Assembly (NCBI RefSeq): GCF_013403875.1
Contig: NZ_JACBNX010000013.1
Span: forward strand, 62,001 to 126,000
Length of the DNA: 64,000 nt
Reading direction: 5' to 3'
Source of the DNA: Burkholderia guangdongensis
Lineage (GTDB): Bacteria > Pseudomonadota > Gammaproteobacteria > Burkholderiales > Burkholderiaceae
Of this stretch, positions 44,382 through 53,505 are shown one piece after another (the stretch's first letter is position 1; each line of letters begins with the position of its first letter). The notes beneath the pieces were generated by a model. That model was not told where the DNA came from, did not search any database, and saw only the letters and a list, made by a program, of their open reading frames with translations. A program made the translations under genes and the position numbers.

Positions 44382-45566
44382 ATGGAACAGCGCAGAGTCG
44401 TATCGCTGGCCGTAGTGATTTCAGCCAGCATGGTGAATGTTTCTTTTGCGGGCACCGGCATCTATACCACCGGATACGGAACGCGCGAGCAGGGCATGGG
44501 CGGCGTGGCCATAGCGACCGGCGAATCGGCGCTCGCGCCTGCGACGAATCCCGCAGGCATCGCTTTTTCCGGTGACCGCCTGGATGTTGGCGGGGGGCTG
44601 CTCTTCCTGCAGGCAGGACAGCAAGACAATGGCCAGTCCTATCATGCGAGGACGGGTATCATGGCGCTGCCCGAATTGGGGTATGTCAAGTCCATATCGC
44701 CTTCTCTCGTATTCGGTGTCGCGTCGTGGGCGTCCGGCGCGTCGGTGAGTTACAGGGGGCCGTACGCGAGCATTCCGGGAAATTCGCACACGTTTTCGCA
44801 AGGTGTCTTCATGCACCTTCAACCCACGATCGCGTACCGCTTCGGCGAGAACAAGAACAACGCGATCGCGCTGTCCTTCGTCGGTGCACTCTCGACCATC
44901 GATATCGAAGGTGTTCAGGCTCAATCCGATTTGCCGAATCAGGGGCGAAACTGGAAACCCGGCTATGGGTTCAAGATCGGCTGGATGAGCGAGATCACAC
45001 CGCAGCTTTCGATCGGCGCGTTCTATGGATCGAAGATCCGATATCAGCCCTGGGACAAGTATGGCCACATCTTTGCGGACGGTGCGAGATTCGACGAGCC
45101 GGAGCAGTATGGCGTCGGTATCGCGGTTCGACCCATTCCCAGGTTGTTGCTCGGATTCGACTGGATCCGATTCAACTACGGCAATACGCGCGTGCTCGGC
45201 AATCCGCTCAACTTCGCCGTGCCGTTTGGTAGCGTCGACGGAACCGGGTTTGGCCTCGCCAATATCAACGCCTATCGCTTCGGTGTGCAATACGAGGTGA
45301 ACGATAAGCTCACGATTCGCGGTGGCTTTGAAATGACTGATCAAATCCTGACGTCGAAAAATACGGCGTTCACCTTTCTTGTCCCGGTCACACCCAATCG
45401 AACCTACACGATTGGCGCAACCTATAAGGTAGGCAAGGCGTCGGAACTATCGTTCGCGTACGCGGTATCGCCGCGTGTTCAGGTGAACGGGGCAGGCTTG
45501 AGCGCGGGAGCCAATCCTTACGCGACGGAGAATCTCGTCTCTTTCTCTTACACGAGAAAATTTTGA
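44382..45566 (+). CDS. FadL/OmpP1/TodX-family outer-membrane porin
   Basis: 394 residues with a 23-residue signal peptide (ending NVSFAG). The mature N-terminus contains the FadL hatch motif (TNPAGIAF). The barrel strands alternate and the protein ends in Phe (FSYTRKF), the BAM recognition signal. It starts at 44382 after AAAGGAG. This family imports long-chain fatty acids or aromatic hydrocarbons across the outer membrane. Divergent from the aromatic hydroxylase operon, so probable uptake of the same hydrophobic substrate. Confidence 0.92.
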   Translation: MEQRRVVSLAVVISASMVNVSFAGTGIYTTGYGTREQGMGGVAIATGESALAPATNPAGIAFSGDRLDVGGGLLFLQAGQQDNGQSYHARTGIMALPELGYVKSISPSLVFGVASWASGASVSYRGPYASIPGNSHTFSQGVFMHLQPTIAYRFGENKNNAIALSFVGALSTIDIEGVQAQSDLPNQGRNWKPGYGFKIGWMSEITPQLSIGAFYGSKIRYQPWDKYGHIFADGARFDEPEQYGVGIAVRPIPRLLLGFDWIRFNYGNTRVLGNPLNFAVPFGSVDGTGFGLANINAYRFGVQYEVNDKLTIRGGFEMTDQILTSKNTAFTFLVPVTPNRTYTIGATYKVGKASELSFAYAVSPRVQVNGAGLSAGANPYATENLVSFSYTRKF

Positions 45567-45795
45567 CGTCGTAACACACCGTCGCCGGTATGGCAAAAAC
45601 GCTTAACGTGATTGAGCGGTGTGAGCATCGATACGTGGCCCGTGCTTGCTTAAACTTACCCACCAAGACAGGCGCGACTGTGAGCCAGGCTCAACCACCC
45701 GGATACAGGCAAGCGTGACATCACTCGCCATCTGCGTCATTTCATGGCGACCACCTCAACACTCATTCAGTAGTGCTGCTGATACGGAGAAGGTC

Positions 45796-47388
45796 ATGGT
45801 TGACATCGATACATTGCTTGCCAGCATACATCTGGTTGGCCAGTACTATCAGGAGCAGCTGGCACTCGGTATGCGCATGCTCGGCGGCGGTGGAAGTCAG
45901 TCTGCCGAGACAGCCTCCAAGGCCGACCGTCGATTCGATGCGCCTGAATGGAATCAGTATCCAGTCTTCGACTTCATCCGCCAGTCGTATCTGCAGACCT
46001 CAAAAGCGTTGCTCGACGCGATCGAACTGGCTCAACTGGATGCGAATTCCAAGGAGCTGATGCGGTTCTATACCCGGCAGTTGATCGACGCGACATCACC
46101 GGCGAACTTTGCGATGACCAACCCTGAGGTGCTCGCGCTTGCCATGGAGACAAAGGGTGAGAGTTTCGCAAATGGCTTGAAGAACCTGATGCAGGACCTC
46201 GAGAAGGGGCGGATTTCGTTGTCCGGCACCGCGGCGTTCGAAGTGGGCGGCAACCTCGCGAATACGGCCGGTTCGGTGGTCTATGAGAATGATCTGATTC
46301 AGCTGATCCAGTACTCGCCCATGACCGGGAAGGTGAAGGCGGTCCCGCTTCTTGTCGTTCCGTCGGTCGTCAACAAGTACTACATTCTCGATCTGACGCC
46401 GGAGACGTCATTGGTACGGTACCTGGTTTCGCAAGGCTTTACGGTGTTCATCGTCTCCTGGCGCAACATCACGCCGCAGTTGCAGGGGCGAACCTGGGAC
46501 GACTATGTCGGCGACGGCGTGCTCAAGGCGATCGAGGTGGCCCGCGAGATCAGCGGGTGCGAGCAGATCAATGCGGTCGGCTATTGCGTGGGCGGCGCAT
46601 TGCTCAGCAGTGCGCTCGCCGTGCGCGCGGCCCACGGACAGTGGCCGGTGGCGAGCATGACCTTGTTGATGAGCATGCTTGAATTCTCGGATCCGGGCGA
46701 GATCGGCGTCTATATGAATCCGGCGACGATCGCGCAGCGCGAGGCGATGTATGCCAACGGGGGGCTCGTCTCGGGCAAGGAACTCACCATGGCCTTCTCG
46801 AGTCTTCGCGCGAACGATCTGATCTGGTCGTTCGTGGTCAACAACTACCTCAAGGGCAAAACGCCCGATGCGTTCGACCTGTTCTACTGGAACATGGACG
46901 ACAGCAATCTGCCGGGGCCGATGTTCGCCTATTACCTTCGCCACTGCTACATCGAAAACAAGCTTGTCCAGCCGGACGCATTGTCGATGCTCGGCACACC
47001 CGTTGATTTGGGGCGCATTGGCGTTCCGACCTACCTGTTCGCCGCATCGGACGATCATCTGGTGCCATGGCGATCGGCGTATGAGAGCGTGACTCATCTC
47101 AATGGAGACGTCGAGTTCGTACTCGGCGGCGGCGGACACATCACCGGACCGATCAACCCTGTCTCGAAGAACAAGCGCAACTACTGGGTCGATGGGCAGC
47201 TCGGCGAGCAACCCGATGAATGGCTGGCGTCCGCGCGATCGATGGGCGGCAGCTGGTGGCCTCATTGGGCCGCGTGGCTTGCAAAGCAGTCGGGCGGCGT
47301 CATCGATGCGCGCTCGCCACTCGGGAGCGCGATGCACCAGGAGATCGAGCCCGCACCTGGACGTTATGTGACTGAGCGGGTGCGCTGA
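45796..47388 (+). CDS. phaC: Class I/II polyhydroxyalkanoate synthase
   Basis: 530 residues from the ATG at 45796 (GGAGAAGG upstream; the longer frame lacks a start signal). Polymerises 3-hydroxyacyl-CoA into PHA granules. The lipase-like box has Cys for Ser (NAVGYCVGGALLS). The catalytic Asp is in FAASDDHLVPW and the His in GGGGHITGPINP. The N-terminal domain includes the conserved NPEVL region. No phaA/phaB/phaR is adjacent. An alpha/beta hydrolase and an enoyl-CoA hydratase follow in the same operon, suggesting supply of unusual 3-hydroxyacyl-CoA monomers. Confidence 0.94.
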   Translation: MVDIDTLLASIHLVGQYYQEQLALGMRMLGGGGSQSAETASKADRRFDAPEWNQYPVFDFIRQSYLQTSKALLDAIELAQLDANSKELMRFYTRQLIDATSPANFAMTNPEVLALAMETKGESFANGLKNLMQDLEKGRISLSGTAAFEVGGNLANTAGSVVYENDLIQLIQYSPMTGKVKAVPLLVVPSVVNKYYILDLTPETSLVRYLVSQGFTVFIVSWRNITPQLQGRTWDDYVGDGVLKAIEVAREISGCEQINAVGYCVGGALLSSALAVRAAHGQWPVASMTLLMSMLEFSDPGEIGVYMNPATIAQREAMYANGGLVSGKELTMAFSSLRANDLIWSFVVNNYLKGKTPDAFDLFYWNMDDSNLPGPMFAYYLRHCYIENKLVQPDALSMLGTPVDLGRIGVPTYLFAASDDHLVPWRSAYESVTHLNGDVEFVLGGGGHITGPINPVSKNKRNYWVDGQLGEQPDEWLASARSMGGSWWPHWAAWLAKQSGGVIDARSPLGSAMHQEIEPAPGRYVTERVR

Positions 47389-47393
47389 TCAAT

Positions 47394-48446
47394 ATGCATC
47401 AGTTTATCGATCAGACGGCGGGGATTCTCTGCGAGGACCTTTACCTGCCGCTGTCGGCATCCGGCGTGCGTCTCCATCTGCGCAGGAAATACCCTGCATC
47501 GGGCGCGGCACGGGCCGGCTGTAGCGTGATCGTTTTCGTTCACGGCGCGACTTACTCGGGCGTCCCGGCATTCGATCCTGCACTGCCCGGCGGATCCTGG
47601 CTGGACTTTGTGGCGGCATGCGGACATGACGCGTATGCGATTGATATACGCGGTTATGGCTTATCGTCGCCTCCCGGCACCGTCTTGAGCGATTGGCGGG
47701 CGCAAAAGCCGTATGCGCGGACCGATGAGGCTATTGCGGATTTAAGCGCAGCCGTTGATTTCATTCTTGCGAGAACCGGCGCGGACCGTGTGGATCTCGT
47801 CGGTTGGTCATGGGGAACCGCCATTTCCGGCGGATACGCGTCGACACATGAAGGCAAGGTAGGGCGCCTTGTGTTGTATGCGCCGTTGTGGATCGTGCGA
47901 AGAAGGGTGGACTGGCCTCTGGCACTTGCTCCACTCGCGATATTCCCCGCATTGGCACCGCTGTATGTGGCAAGTCTTGCGGCTTTTCGTACCACCGATC
48001 TCGCGGAGGTGCGTCGCCGATGGTTTCGCGGACTCGACTCACGTACCGCCGCCGAGCTTTGCCCTGACGACATACTGGAACGCTGGTGGCAACAGGTGAT
48101 CAGCGCCGATCCGGTCGGCGCGGCACATGCACCGCCGAGACTGACCGTGCCGACAGGTGTTGTCGCCGACTTGCTCGAATATTGGGCCGCCGGGGTTCCC
48201 ACCTACGATCCGGCGCGTATCACCGTGCCGGTCATGTTGATTCTGGGTGAGTGGGACGTCGATACGCCACCCGAGATGGCCCAGGAACTGTTCAGCCGGT
48301 TGACGGCCGCACCGTACAAGCGCCTGGAAGTGCTCGGGCGCGGTACGCATTCGATGTCGCTCGAGGCTAATCGTTTCGATCTCTATCAGCGCGTCGGATT
48401 GTTCTTGAGCACACCCATCCCCTCCTTTGAAAAGGACACGAAATGA
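47394..48446 (+). CDS. Alpha/beta hydrolase
   Basis: 350 residues. The nucleophile elbow is VGWSWGTAISGG, the oxyanion-hole HG is in VFVHGATYSG, a late Asp is in LGEWDVDTPPEM and the His in GRGTHSMSLE, completing a Ser-Asp-His triad. It lies 5 bases after phaC with no ribosome site of its own, and overlaps the enoyl-CoA hydratase by 4 bases, so it is translationally coupled. It might be a C-C hydrolase, esterase or thioesterase; a PHA depolymerase is less likely, as no depolymerase motifs are seen. Confidence 0.88.
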   Translation: MHQFIDQTAGILCEDLYLPLSASGVRLHLRRKYPASGAARAGCSVIVFVHGATYSGVPAFDPALPGGSWLDFVAACGHDAYAIDIRGYGLSSPPGTVLSDWRAQKPYARTDEAIADLSAAVDFILARTGADRVDLVGWSWGTAISGGYASTHEGKVGRLVLYAPLWIVRRRVDWPLALAPLAIFPALAPLYVASLAAFRTTDLAEVRRRWFRGLDSRTAAELCPDDILERWWQQVISADPVGAAHAPPRLTVPTGVVADLLEYWAAGVPTYDPARITVPVMLILGEWDVDTPPEMAQELFSRLTAAPYKRLEVLGRGTHSMSLEANRFDLYQRVGLFLSTPIPSFEKDTK

Positions 48447-49225
48447 TTGAACTCGAATTTGTCGACGACGGCGCGATCGCCTGCGCGACGCTGAAGCGCC
48501 CACCCGCGAACGCGTTTAGCGCGGAAGGATTGTTGCAGTTGAAAGAGGCGATCGAGGCGCTGAATACGAACCCGCGCGTGCGCGCACTCGTGATCACCGG
48601 CGACGGCCCGAAATTCTTCAGCGCGGGCGCGGACCTGAACACGTTCGCGGACGGCGATCGCGCGGTTGCGCGCGAGATGGCCGCGCGCTTCGGCGCGGCA
48701 TTCGAGACGCTCGCCGACGCCCGCATCGTGACGATCGCGGCGATCAATGGCTATGCGATGGGCGGCGGGCTCGAATGCGCGCTCGCGTGCGACATCCGCG
48801 TGGCGGAAGAGCATGCGCAGATGGCGCTGCCCGAAGCGTCGGTCGGGCTGCTGCCGTCCGGGCTCGGCACGCAAACGCTGCCCTGGCTCGTCGGTGAAGG
48901 CTGGGCGAAGAAAATGATCCTCGCGGGCGTGCGCGTCGATGCGTCGACCGCGCTGCGGATCGGTCTTGTCGAGGATGTCGTCGAGCGCGGCGCATCGCGC
49001 GACGCGGCGCTCGCGCTGGCACGCGGCGTGGCGAAGCAAAGTCCGCACGGCGTCGCTTACAGCAAGGAATTGATCGCGCTCGCGCGGCGGGGCGTGCCGA
49101 GAAGCGCGGCGCTTGCGGTCGAGCGCGAGCGCTTCGTCGACCTGTTCGACACGCCCGATCCACGCGAAGGCGTCGCCGCATTTCTCGGCAAGCGCGCGCC
49201 GCATTGGGCGATCGACGCGCGCTGA
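48443..49225 (+). CDS. Enoyl-CoA hydratase/isomerase
   Basis: 260 residues of the crotonase family. The oxyanion hole is FFSAGADLNTF and NGYAMGGG. Both catalytic Glu positions are filled: GGGLECALACD and LPEASVGLLPSGLGTQTL. It would hydrate a trans-2-enoyl-CoA. Its codon use is visibly more GCG/CGC-biased than that of phaC and the hydrolase before it, resembling core-genome genes, so it may have a different origin. A strong terminator follows. Confidence 0.92.
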   Translation: MIELEFVDDGAIACATLKRPPANAFSAEGLLQLKEAIEALNTNPRVRALVITGDGPKFFSAGADLNTFADGDRAVAREMAARFGAAFETLADARIVTIAAINGYAMGGGLECALACDIRVAEEHAQMALPEASVGLLPSGLGTQTLPWLVGEGWAKKMILAGVRVDASTALRIGLVEDVVERGASRDAALALARGVAKQSPHGVAYSKELIALARRGVPRSAALAVERERFVDLFDTPDPREGVAAFLGKRAPHWAIDAR

Positions 49226-49234
49226 CGAAGATGA

Positions 49235-49260
49235 GGGCGCCGATCACGGCGCCCGTCTTT
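49235..49260 (+). terminator. Terminator of the phaC operon
   Basis: GGGCGCCG (49235-49242), ATCA loop, CGGCGCCC (49247-49254), then GTCTTT. A perfect 8-bp stem 10 bases after the hydratase stop, reaching into the end of the convergent AraC gene. Confidence 0.8.
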
Positions 49261-50192
49261 CAAGAGGAGCGTTCGGGCCCCTGTCCGGTCGTGGACGGCA
49301 GGTGTCCGAATCGAGACCGGTAGTATTGCGCGAAGCGCCCCGGGTGAGCAATCCCGCATTCGAACGCCGCTGCCGCCACTGATGTGCCGGCCAGGATCCG
49401 CTCGCGCGCCACATCGAGCCTGAGATCGCGCAGATACCGCATCGGCGAGACTTTATGGTGACGCTTGAAACTGGTTTGCAGGGTCCGCACGCTGACGCCT
49501 GTCGCCTCGGCGATTTCCTCGAGGCTCACGTTCTGGAAGAGATGCTCGCGGATGAACAACTCGGCGCGCCGCACTTCGCTTCTCGCATCGGGCGGCCGAT
49601 CGATATCCTGGATGGCCGGCAGAACGGTGTTCACGAGTAACGCAACCATGAGCGCTTCGGTATGCTCGCGTATGCCGTGGTGTTTGACGATCGCTTCGAT
49701 CGACGCTTGCGACGACAGGAGAAACTGGATGTAGTCGAACCAGGGCCCGAGCGCCGGGTTCGTGATGTCGAAGTGAACGCCGTTGCGCAGGAGATGCCGC
49801 CCGAGCAGGCTGGACTCGATGCGAATCACCAGTCGGACGCAGTCGCGGGAGAATCGCGCGCGCATCACCCCTCGAGGACAGGCGAAATATCCCTGGTTGG
49901 CACGCAGCGCAACGACGTGGCCGTTATCCGCGACTTCACCGGAGCCTTCCAGGCACACGATCATCACCGCGTAATCGCCTTGCCCGGTGGCCTCGATCGC
50001 GGCGGCCGTTCCCAATGCCACCACGGCGATCGAGAAAACGCCAATCTGAATGCCGCTCACGCGAGCCGGACGGACGACGCCACCCAGTGGCTTCACGATG
50101 GTTGGCGCGAGGTATCGGGACAGATGCCGGCCCATCTCCGCAGGTTCGGACGACCTCAAAAAGGGAAGCTTGTGGCGAACGAGCAAATGCAT
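49260..50192 (-). CDS. AraC-family regulator (AraC_binding_2 type)
   Basis: 310 residues from the ATG at 50192, fixed by GGTGGAGCC upstream. The N-terminal sensing domain is of the cupin-like AraC_binding_2 kind (ARVSGIQIGVFSIAVVAL). The C-terminal double HTH spans about 205-300, with LEEIAEATGVSVRTLQTSFK and CGIAHPGRFAQYYRSRFG. The family often activates aromatic or alkane catabolism. Convergent with the phaC operon; targets unknown. Confidence 0.9.
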   Translation of the reverse strand: MHLLVRHKLPFLRSSEPAEMGRHLSRYLAPTIVKPLGGVVRPARVSGIQIGVFSIAVVALGTAAAIEATGQGDYAVMIVCLEGSGEVADNGHVVALRANQGYFACPRGVMRARFSRDCVRLVIRIESSLLGRHLLRNGVHFDITNPALGPWFDYIQFLLSSQASIEAIVKHHGIREHTEALMVALLVNTVLPAIQDIDRPPDARSEVRRAELFIREHLFQNVSLEEIAEATGVSVRTLQTSFKRHHKVSPMRYLRDLRLDVARERILAGTSVAAAAFECGIAHPGRFAQYYRSRFGHLPSTTGQGPERSS

Positions 50193-50305
50193 CCTGGCTC
50201 CACCAGGCACCGACGGGTGCGCCTGTCTCATGGCGTCTAGAGCTTAGGCAGCAAAAGTCAACGTGGTCAATTGGGGTTCGTGCGCATCCGACGGGCGTTG
50301 CGACG

Positions 50306-51106
50306 CTATGCGCCGACGAACTTGATTTCCCTGCGCTTTTCGATGAACGCTGTCACGCCCCGCGCGAAATCTTCCGTGTTGGCGCAGGTCTGGAACGACT
50401 CGAGTTCCGCGGATAACTGCTGCTCGAGACTGTGTCCGGATGACGTGCGCAGAAGTCGCTTCGTTTGCCCGTACGCGACCGTGGGGCCGGCCGCAAGCGC
50501 GCTCAACAGCTTGTCCGTTTCGTCAGCGAGGTCTTCCTTCGCTGTCACGCGATTGACGAGTCCGAGTTGCAAGGCCTGATCCGCCGTCAGGCTTTCTCCG
50601 AGCAGCGCGATGCCCATGGCTTTGCGCAAGCCGATCATGCGGGGCAACATCCAGGACAGGCCAACATCCGGACTCGTGCCAATCTGTGTATAGCCAAATG
50701 AAAACTGCACGTCCTGGGACGCAATGGCCAGGTCACAGGCAAGTGCCACACTCATGCCGGCTCCCGCCACCGGGCCATGCAGGCTCGCCACGACCGGAAA
50801 AGGGAGGGAGACCAGGATCGAAAGCGCTTCATTCATCGGCTCGATGATGATCCTGGCCGTCTCGGCCGCGCGAGAAAAATCCTCATGGAAGCAACTGAGA
50901 TCGCCGCCGGCCATGAATGCGCGTCCTTCGCCGCTGATGACGACGGCGCGGCAATTCCGGTCCGCTTGAATGTCCCGGCAGCGTTGAAGAAAGCACGCGG
51001 CCAGCTCCGGAGAAATCGCGTTGAGATGACGCGGCCGGTTGAAGCGCACGCGCGCGATACCGTTTTGCATGTCCAGCAACACAGCATCTTCATGGCGATC
51101 CGTCAT
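50306..51106 (-). CDS. Enoyl-CoA hydratase/isomerase family protein
   Basis: 266 residues from the ATG at 51106 (GGAGG upstream); the longer frame to 51271 is not supported. Crotonase fold: oxyanion-hole segments GRAFMAGGDLSCF and HGPVAGAGMSVALACD. At the two classical Glu positions this protein has Ser/Val (AGMSVALACD) and Thr (YTQIGTSPDVG), so it is not a standard hydratase. An isomerase, dehalogenase or hydrolase within the superfamily is more likely. Monocistronic or followed by nothing on this strand. Confidence 0.88.
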   Translation of the reverse strand: MTDRHEDAVLLDMQNGIARVRFNRPRHLNAISPELAACFLQRCRDIQADRNCRAVVISGEGRAFMAGGDLSCFHEDFSRAAETARIIIEPMNEALSILVSLPFPVVASLHGPVAGAGMSVALACDLAIASQDVQFSFGYTQIGTSPDVGLSWMLPRMIGLRKAMGIALLGESLTADQALQLGLVNRVTAKEDLADETDKLLSALAAGPTVAYGQTKRLLRTSSGHSLEQQLSAELESFQTCANTEDFARGVTAFIEKRREIKFVGA

Positions 51107-51200
51107 TTTGTCCTCCAAAGGAATAAAAAGCTTTCGGCCTGACTTGTACTGGAAGAAGCCGCGTCCGCGTTTCCGGCCGAGGGATCCTGCGTCCGCCACT

Positions 51201-51908
51201 TCAATCGATTGCGAGCGGGTACAGGTTCTCGTCGAATCGATCGAGACTCGGGAACGGCAGAGGCGCTTCATTCATCAGGGACGGCAGCCGCTTTCGCCAT
51301 GCGTCCAGATACTCCAACCGCTTTTCGTGGGTCACGTAGGGCACGTGCCACGCGATGAACGGCTCAAGCACATCGAGGCCGGTATACGCGAGGGTGCCCT
51401 GCAAAAGGTGTTTCAACATGCCCTCGAGCGGACCGTGTACGCCGTTTGTGTCGAACATGTGCACCTGCCCCCCCAGCGTGAGGCTCACGATGACGCGCTT
51501 TCCCCGCAGGCCGCCGCGGTCGTAAAAGCGCATGCCGCCGTAGACGGCCCCGGAGACGAGGACCCGATCGAGCCAGCCCTTGAGAATCGCGGGGGTGGAA
51601 CACCAGAACAGCGGAAAATTCAGGACGAGCAAGTCGCAGTCGATGAGCTTCTTCAGTTCGCTCTGGATATCGTCCGCCAACGTCCCGTTTGACACGCCGT
51701 GGCGCTGCTCCAGCGCATACACGCAGTACTCCGGATCCGCTCTCGTTCCAAAGTCGTTCGCGGAAGCAACGGGATTGAAGCCCATCGCGTACAGGTCCGA
51801 CACCTGGACTTCGTGCCCGGCCTCGCGGAACACCGCTTCCGCGGTGGTCTTGAGCGTGGAGCTGAACGATTTCGGCTCCGGATGTGCGTGGACGATAAAA
51901 ACTTTCAT
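51201..51908 (-). CDS. NAD(P)H:quinone oxidoreductase (flavodoxin-2 fold)
   Basis: 235 residues from the ATG at 51908. NQO1/MdaB-type flavoprotein: KVFIVHAHPEPKSFSSTL binds FMN/FAD phosphate, then LVLNFPLFWCSTPAILKGWLDRVL and LTLGGQVHMFDTNG. It reduces quinones by two electrons, useful where hydroxylated aromatics autoxidise. The 22-bp operator 80 bases upstream is shared with the GlxA-regulator/thiolase intergenic region, implying co-regulation. Confidence 0.92.
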   Translation of the reverse strand: MKVFIVHAHPEPKSFSSTLKTTAEAVFREAGHEVQVSDLYAMGFNPVASANDFGTRADPEYCVYALEQRHGVSNGTLADDIQSELKKLIDCDLLVLNFPLFWCSTPAILKGWLDRVLVSGAVYGGMRFYDRGGLRGKRVIVSLTLGGQVHMFDTNGVHGPLEGMLKHLLQGTLAYTGLDVLEPFIAWHVPYVTHEKRLEYLDAWRKRLPSLMNEAPLPFPSLDRFDENLYPLAID

Positions 51909-51987
51909 GGCGGAAGCATCCCTATCAAGTGAAGCAGGAAACAATTCAACAACGCTTGATGAGCAGTTTCCCTGCGCGATGACGGGT

Positions 51988-52009
51988 TGTACATTGTCTA
52001 AACCGACAT
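51988..52009. promoter_or_regulatory. Shared 22-bp operator, copy B (quinone reductase)
   Basis: Read on the minus strand the core is TGTC-GGTTTA-GACA followed by ATGTACA, 21/22 identical to 36009-36030. It sits 80 bases before the quinone reductase start and 24 bases after the aldehyde dehydrogenase stop. Confidence 0.7.
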
Positions 52010-52032
52010 AAATTATGCGAAACAGGACACGC

Positions 52033-53505
52033 TCAGATCGGGTAAAGCGGAGCTTCGCCCTTCACGGTGAGCCATTGCCATTGCGTGAACTCTTCCCAAT
52101 TGGCTGAGCCGCCGATGCTCGTGCCGTTGCCCGAGGCCCCCACGCCGCCAAACGGATTGATCACTTCGTCGTTGATGGTCTGATCGTTGATGTGCAGAAG
52201 CCCCGTGCGCAGACGTTCGCCCATGCGCAGCGCGCGGCCGATGTCCGGCGTGATGACGGCCATCGAGAGTCCGTACTCCGTGTCGTTCGCCAGCGCGATG
52301 GCTTCCTCATCGGTGTCGAAAGGCACGACGACGGCGACCGGCCCGAAGATCTCTTCGTGGAACACCGGGTTTTGCGCGGTCACGCCGCTCAGCACCGTCG
52401 GCTCGAAGAACAGGTCGCGGAAGCCTCCGCCCGTCTCGATGCGTGCGCCCGCTTGTTGAGCGGAGGCCAGCACACCGACGACGTGATCTCGCTGCGCGGC
52501 GTTGATGAGGGGGCCGAGCGTCACGTTGTCGGTGGCCGGATTGCCGACCGTCAGGCTTTGCGCCTTCGCGACGAGCTTGTGCAGGAAGCTGTCGTAGATC
52601 TTGCGGTGCACGAGCACGCGGCCCGATGCCATGCAGATCTGGCCCTGGTGCAGGTATGCACCCCACGCCGTATTGGCGACCGCGAGATCGAGGTCCGCAT
52701 CGTCGAGGACGATCAGCGAATTCTTGCCGCCCAGTTCGAGCGAGACCTTCTTCAGATGGCGGCCGGCGGCTTCGCCCACCTTGCGGCCGGCGGCGGTGGA
52801 GCCCGTGAACTGGATCATCGCGATATGCGGGTCGCTCGTCAGCGCCGCGCCCGCCGCGCCGTCACCGGGCAGTACCTGCAGCACGCCCGCCGGCAGGCCG
52901 GCCAGCTCGAACAGCCGCGCGATCGCGAAACCACCGCAAATCGCGGTGCGCGGGTCCGGCTTGAGCACGACCGCATTGCCGAGCGCCAGCGCGGGCGCAA
53001 CCGCGCGCATGGCCAGATACAGCGGGAAATTGAATGGCGAGATCACGCCGACCACGCCCAGCGGACGGCGGCGCGCGAGCGACAGGCGGCCCGGCACGGA
53101 GGGCAGCACCTCGCCCGCCGCGCGCGACGGAAGCGCGCTCGCTTCGAGCAGTGCCTTCACGGTCCCTTGCGTTTCGAACGCGGCTTTGCCGCGCGTCGAG
53201 CCGCTTTCGCGCACGATCCAGTCGGCGATCTCGTCGAACGTTTCTTCGGCGAGCCGAGCGGCCCGGCGCAGGACGGCGGCGCGTTCGTCGTAGTGCAGTG
53301 CGGCCCAAGCCTGCTGCGCGTCGTACGCCGCCTTCGACGCGGCGGCGACGAACGCGGCATCGGCCATGCCGATGCGCGCGAGGTGTTCGCCTGTCGCGGG
53401 TTCGATGACGTCGGTCGTGGTTGCGCCGTCACGCCACGTACCGGTGAAGAGCCGGCCGTGCCAGACGTCGCGATCGAGAAGGCGGGGGGATGCATTGATG
53501 CTCAT
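52033..53505 (-). CDS. Aldehyde dehydrogenase (benzaldehyde/vanillin type)
   Basis: 490 residues, start fixed by GGAG at 53513. Oxidises an aldehyde to the acid with NAD(P)+. The catalytic Cys is in HQGQICMASGR, the general-base Glu in LELGGKNSLI, the Asn in SPFNFPLYLA and the NAD-loop in FTGSTAAGRKVG. The sequence style (VWHGRLFTGTWRDG at the start and INDQTINDEVINPFGG near the end) is that of benzaldehyde and vanillin dehydrogenases. It could make an aromatic acid for the decarboxylase-containing module that diverges from it. Confidence 0.92.
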   Translation of the reverse strand: MSINASPRLLDRDVWHGRLFTGTWRDGATTTDVIEPATGEHLARIGMADAAFVAAASKAAYDAQQAWAALHYDERAAVLRRAARLAEETFDEIADWIVRESGSTRGKAAFETQGTVKALLEASALPSRAAGEVLPSVPGRLSLARRRPLGVVGVISPFNFPLYLAMRAVAPALALGNAVVLKPDPRTAICGGFAIARLFELAGLPAGVLQVLPGDGAAGAALTSDPHIAMIQFTGSTAAGRKVGEAAGRHLKKVSLELGGKNSLIVLDDADLDLAVANTAWGAYLHQGQICMASGRVLVHRKIYDSFLHKLVAKAQSLTVGNPATDNVTLGPLINAAQRDHVVGVLASAQQAGARIETGGGFRDLFFEPTVLSGVTAQNPVFHEEIFGPVAVVVPFDTDEEAIALANDTEYGLSMAVITPDIGRALRMGERLRTGLLHINDQTINDEVINPFGGVGASGNGTSIGGSANWEEFTQWQWLTVKGEAPLYPI

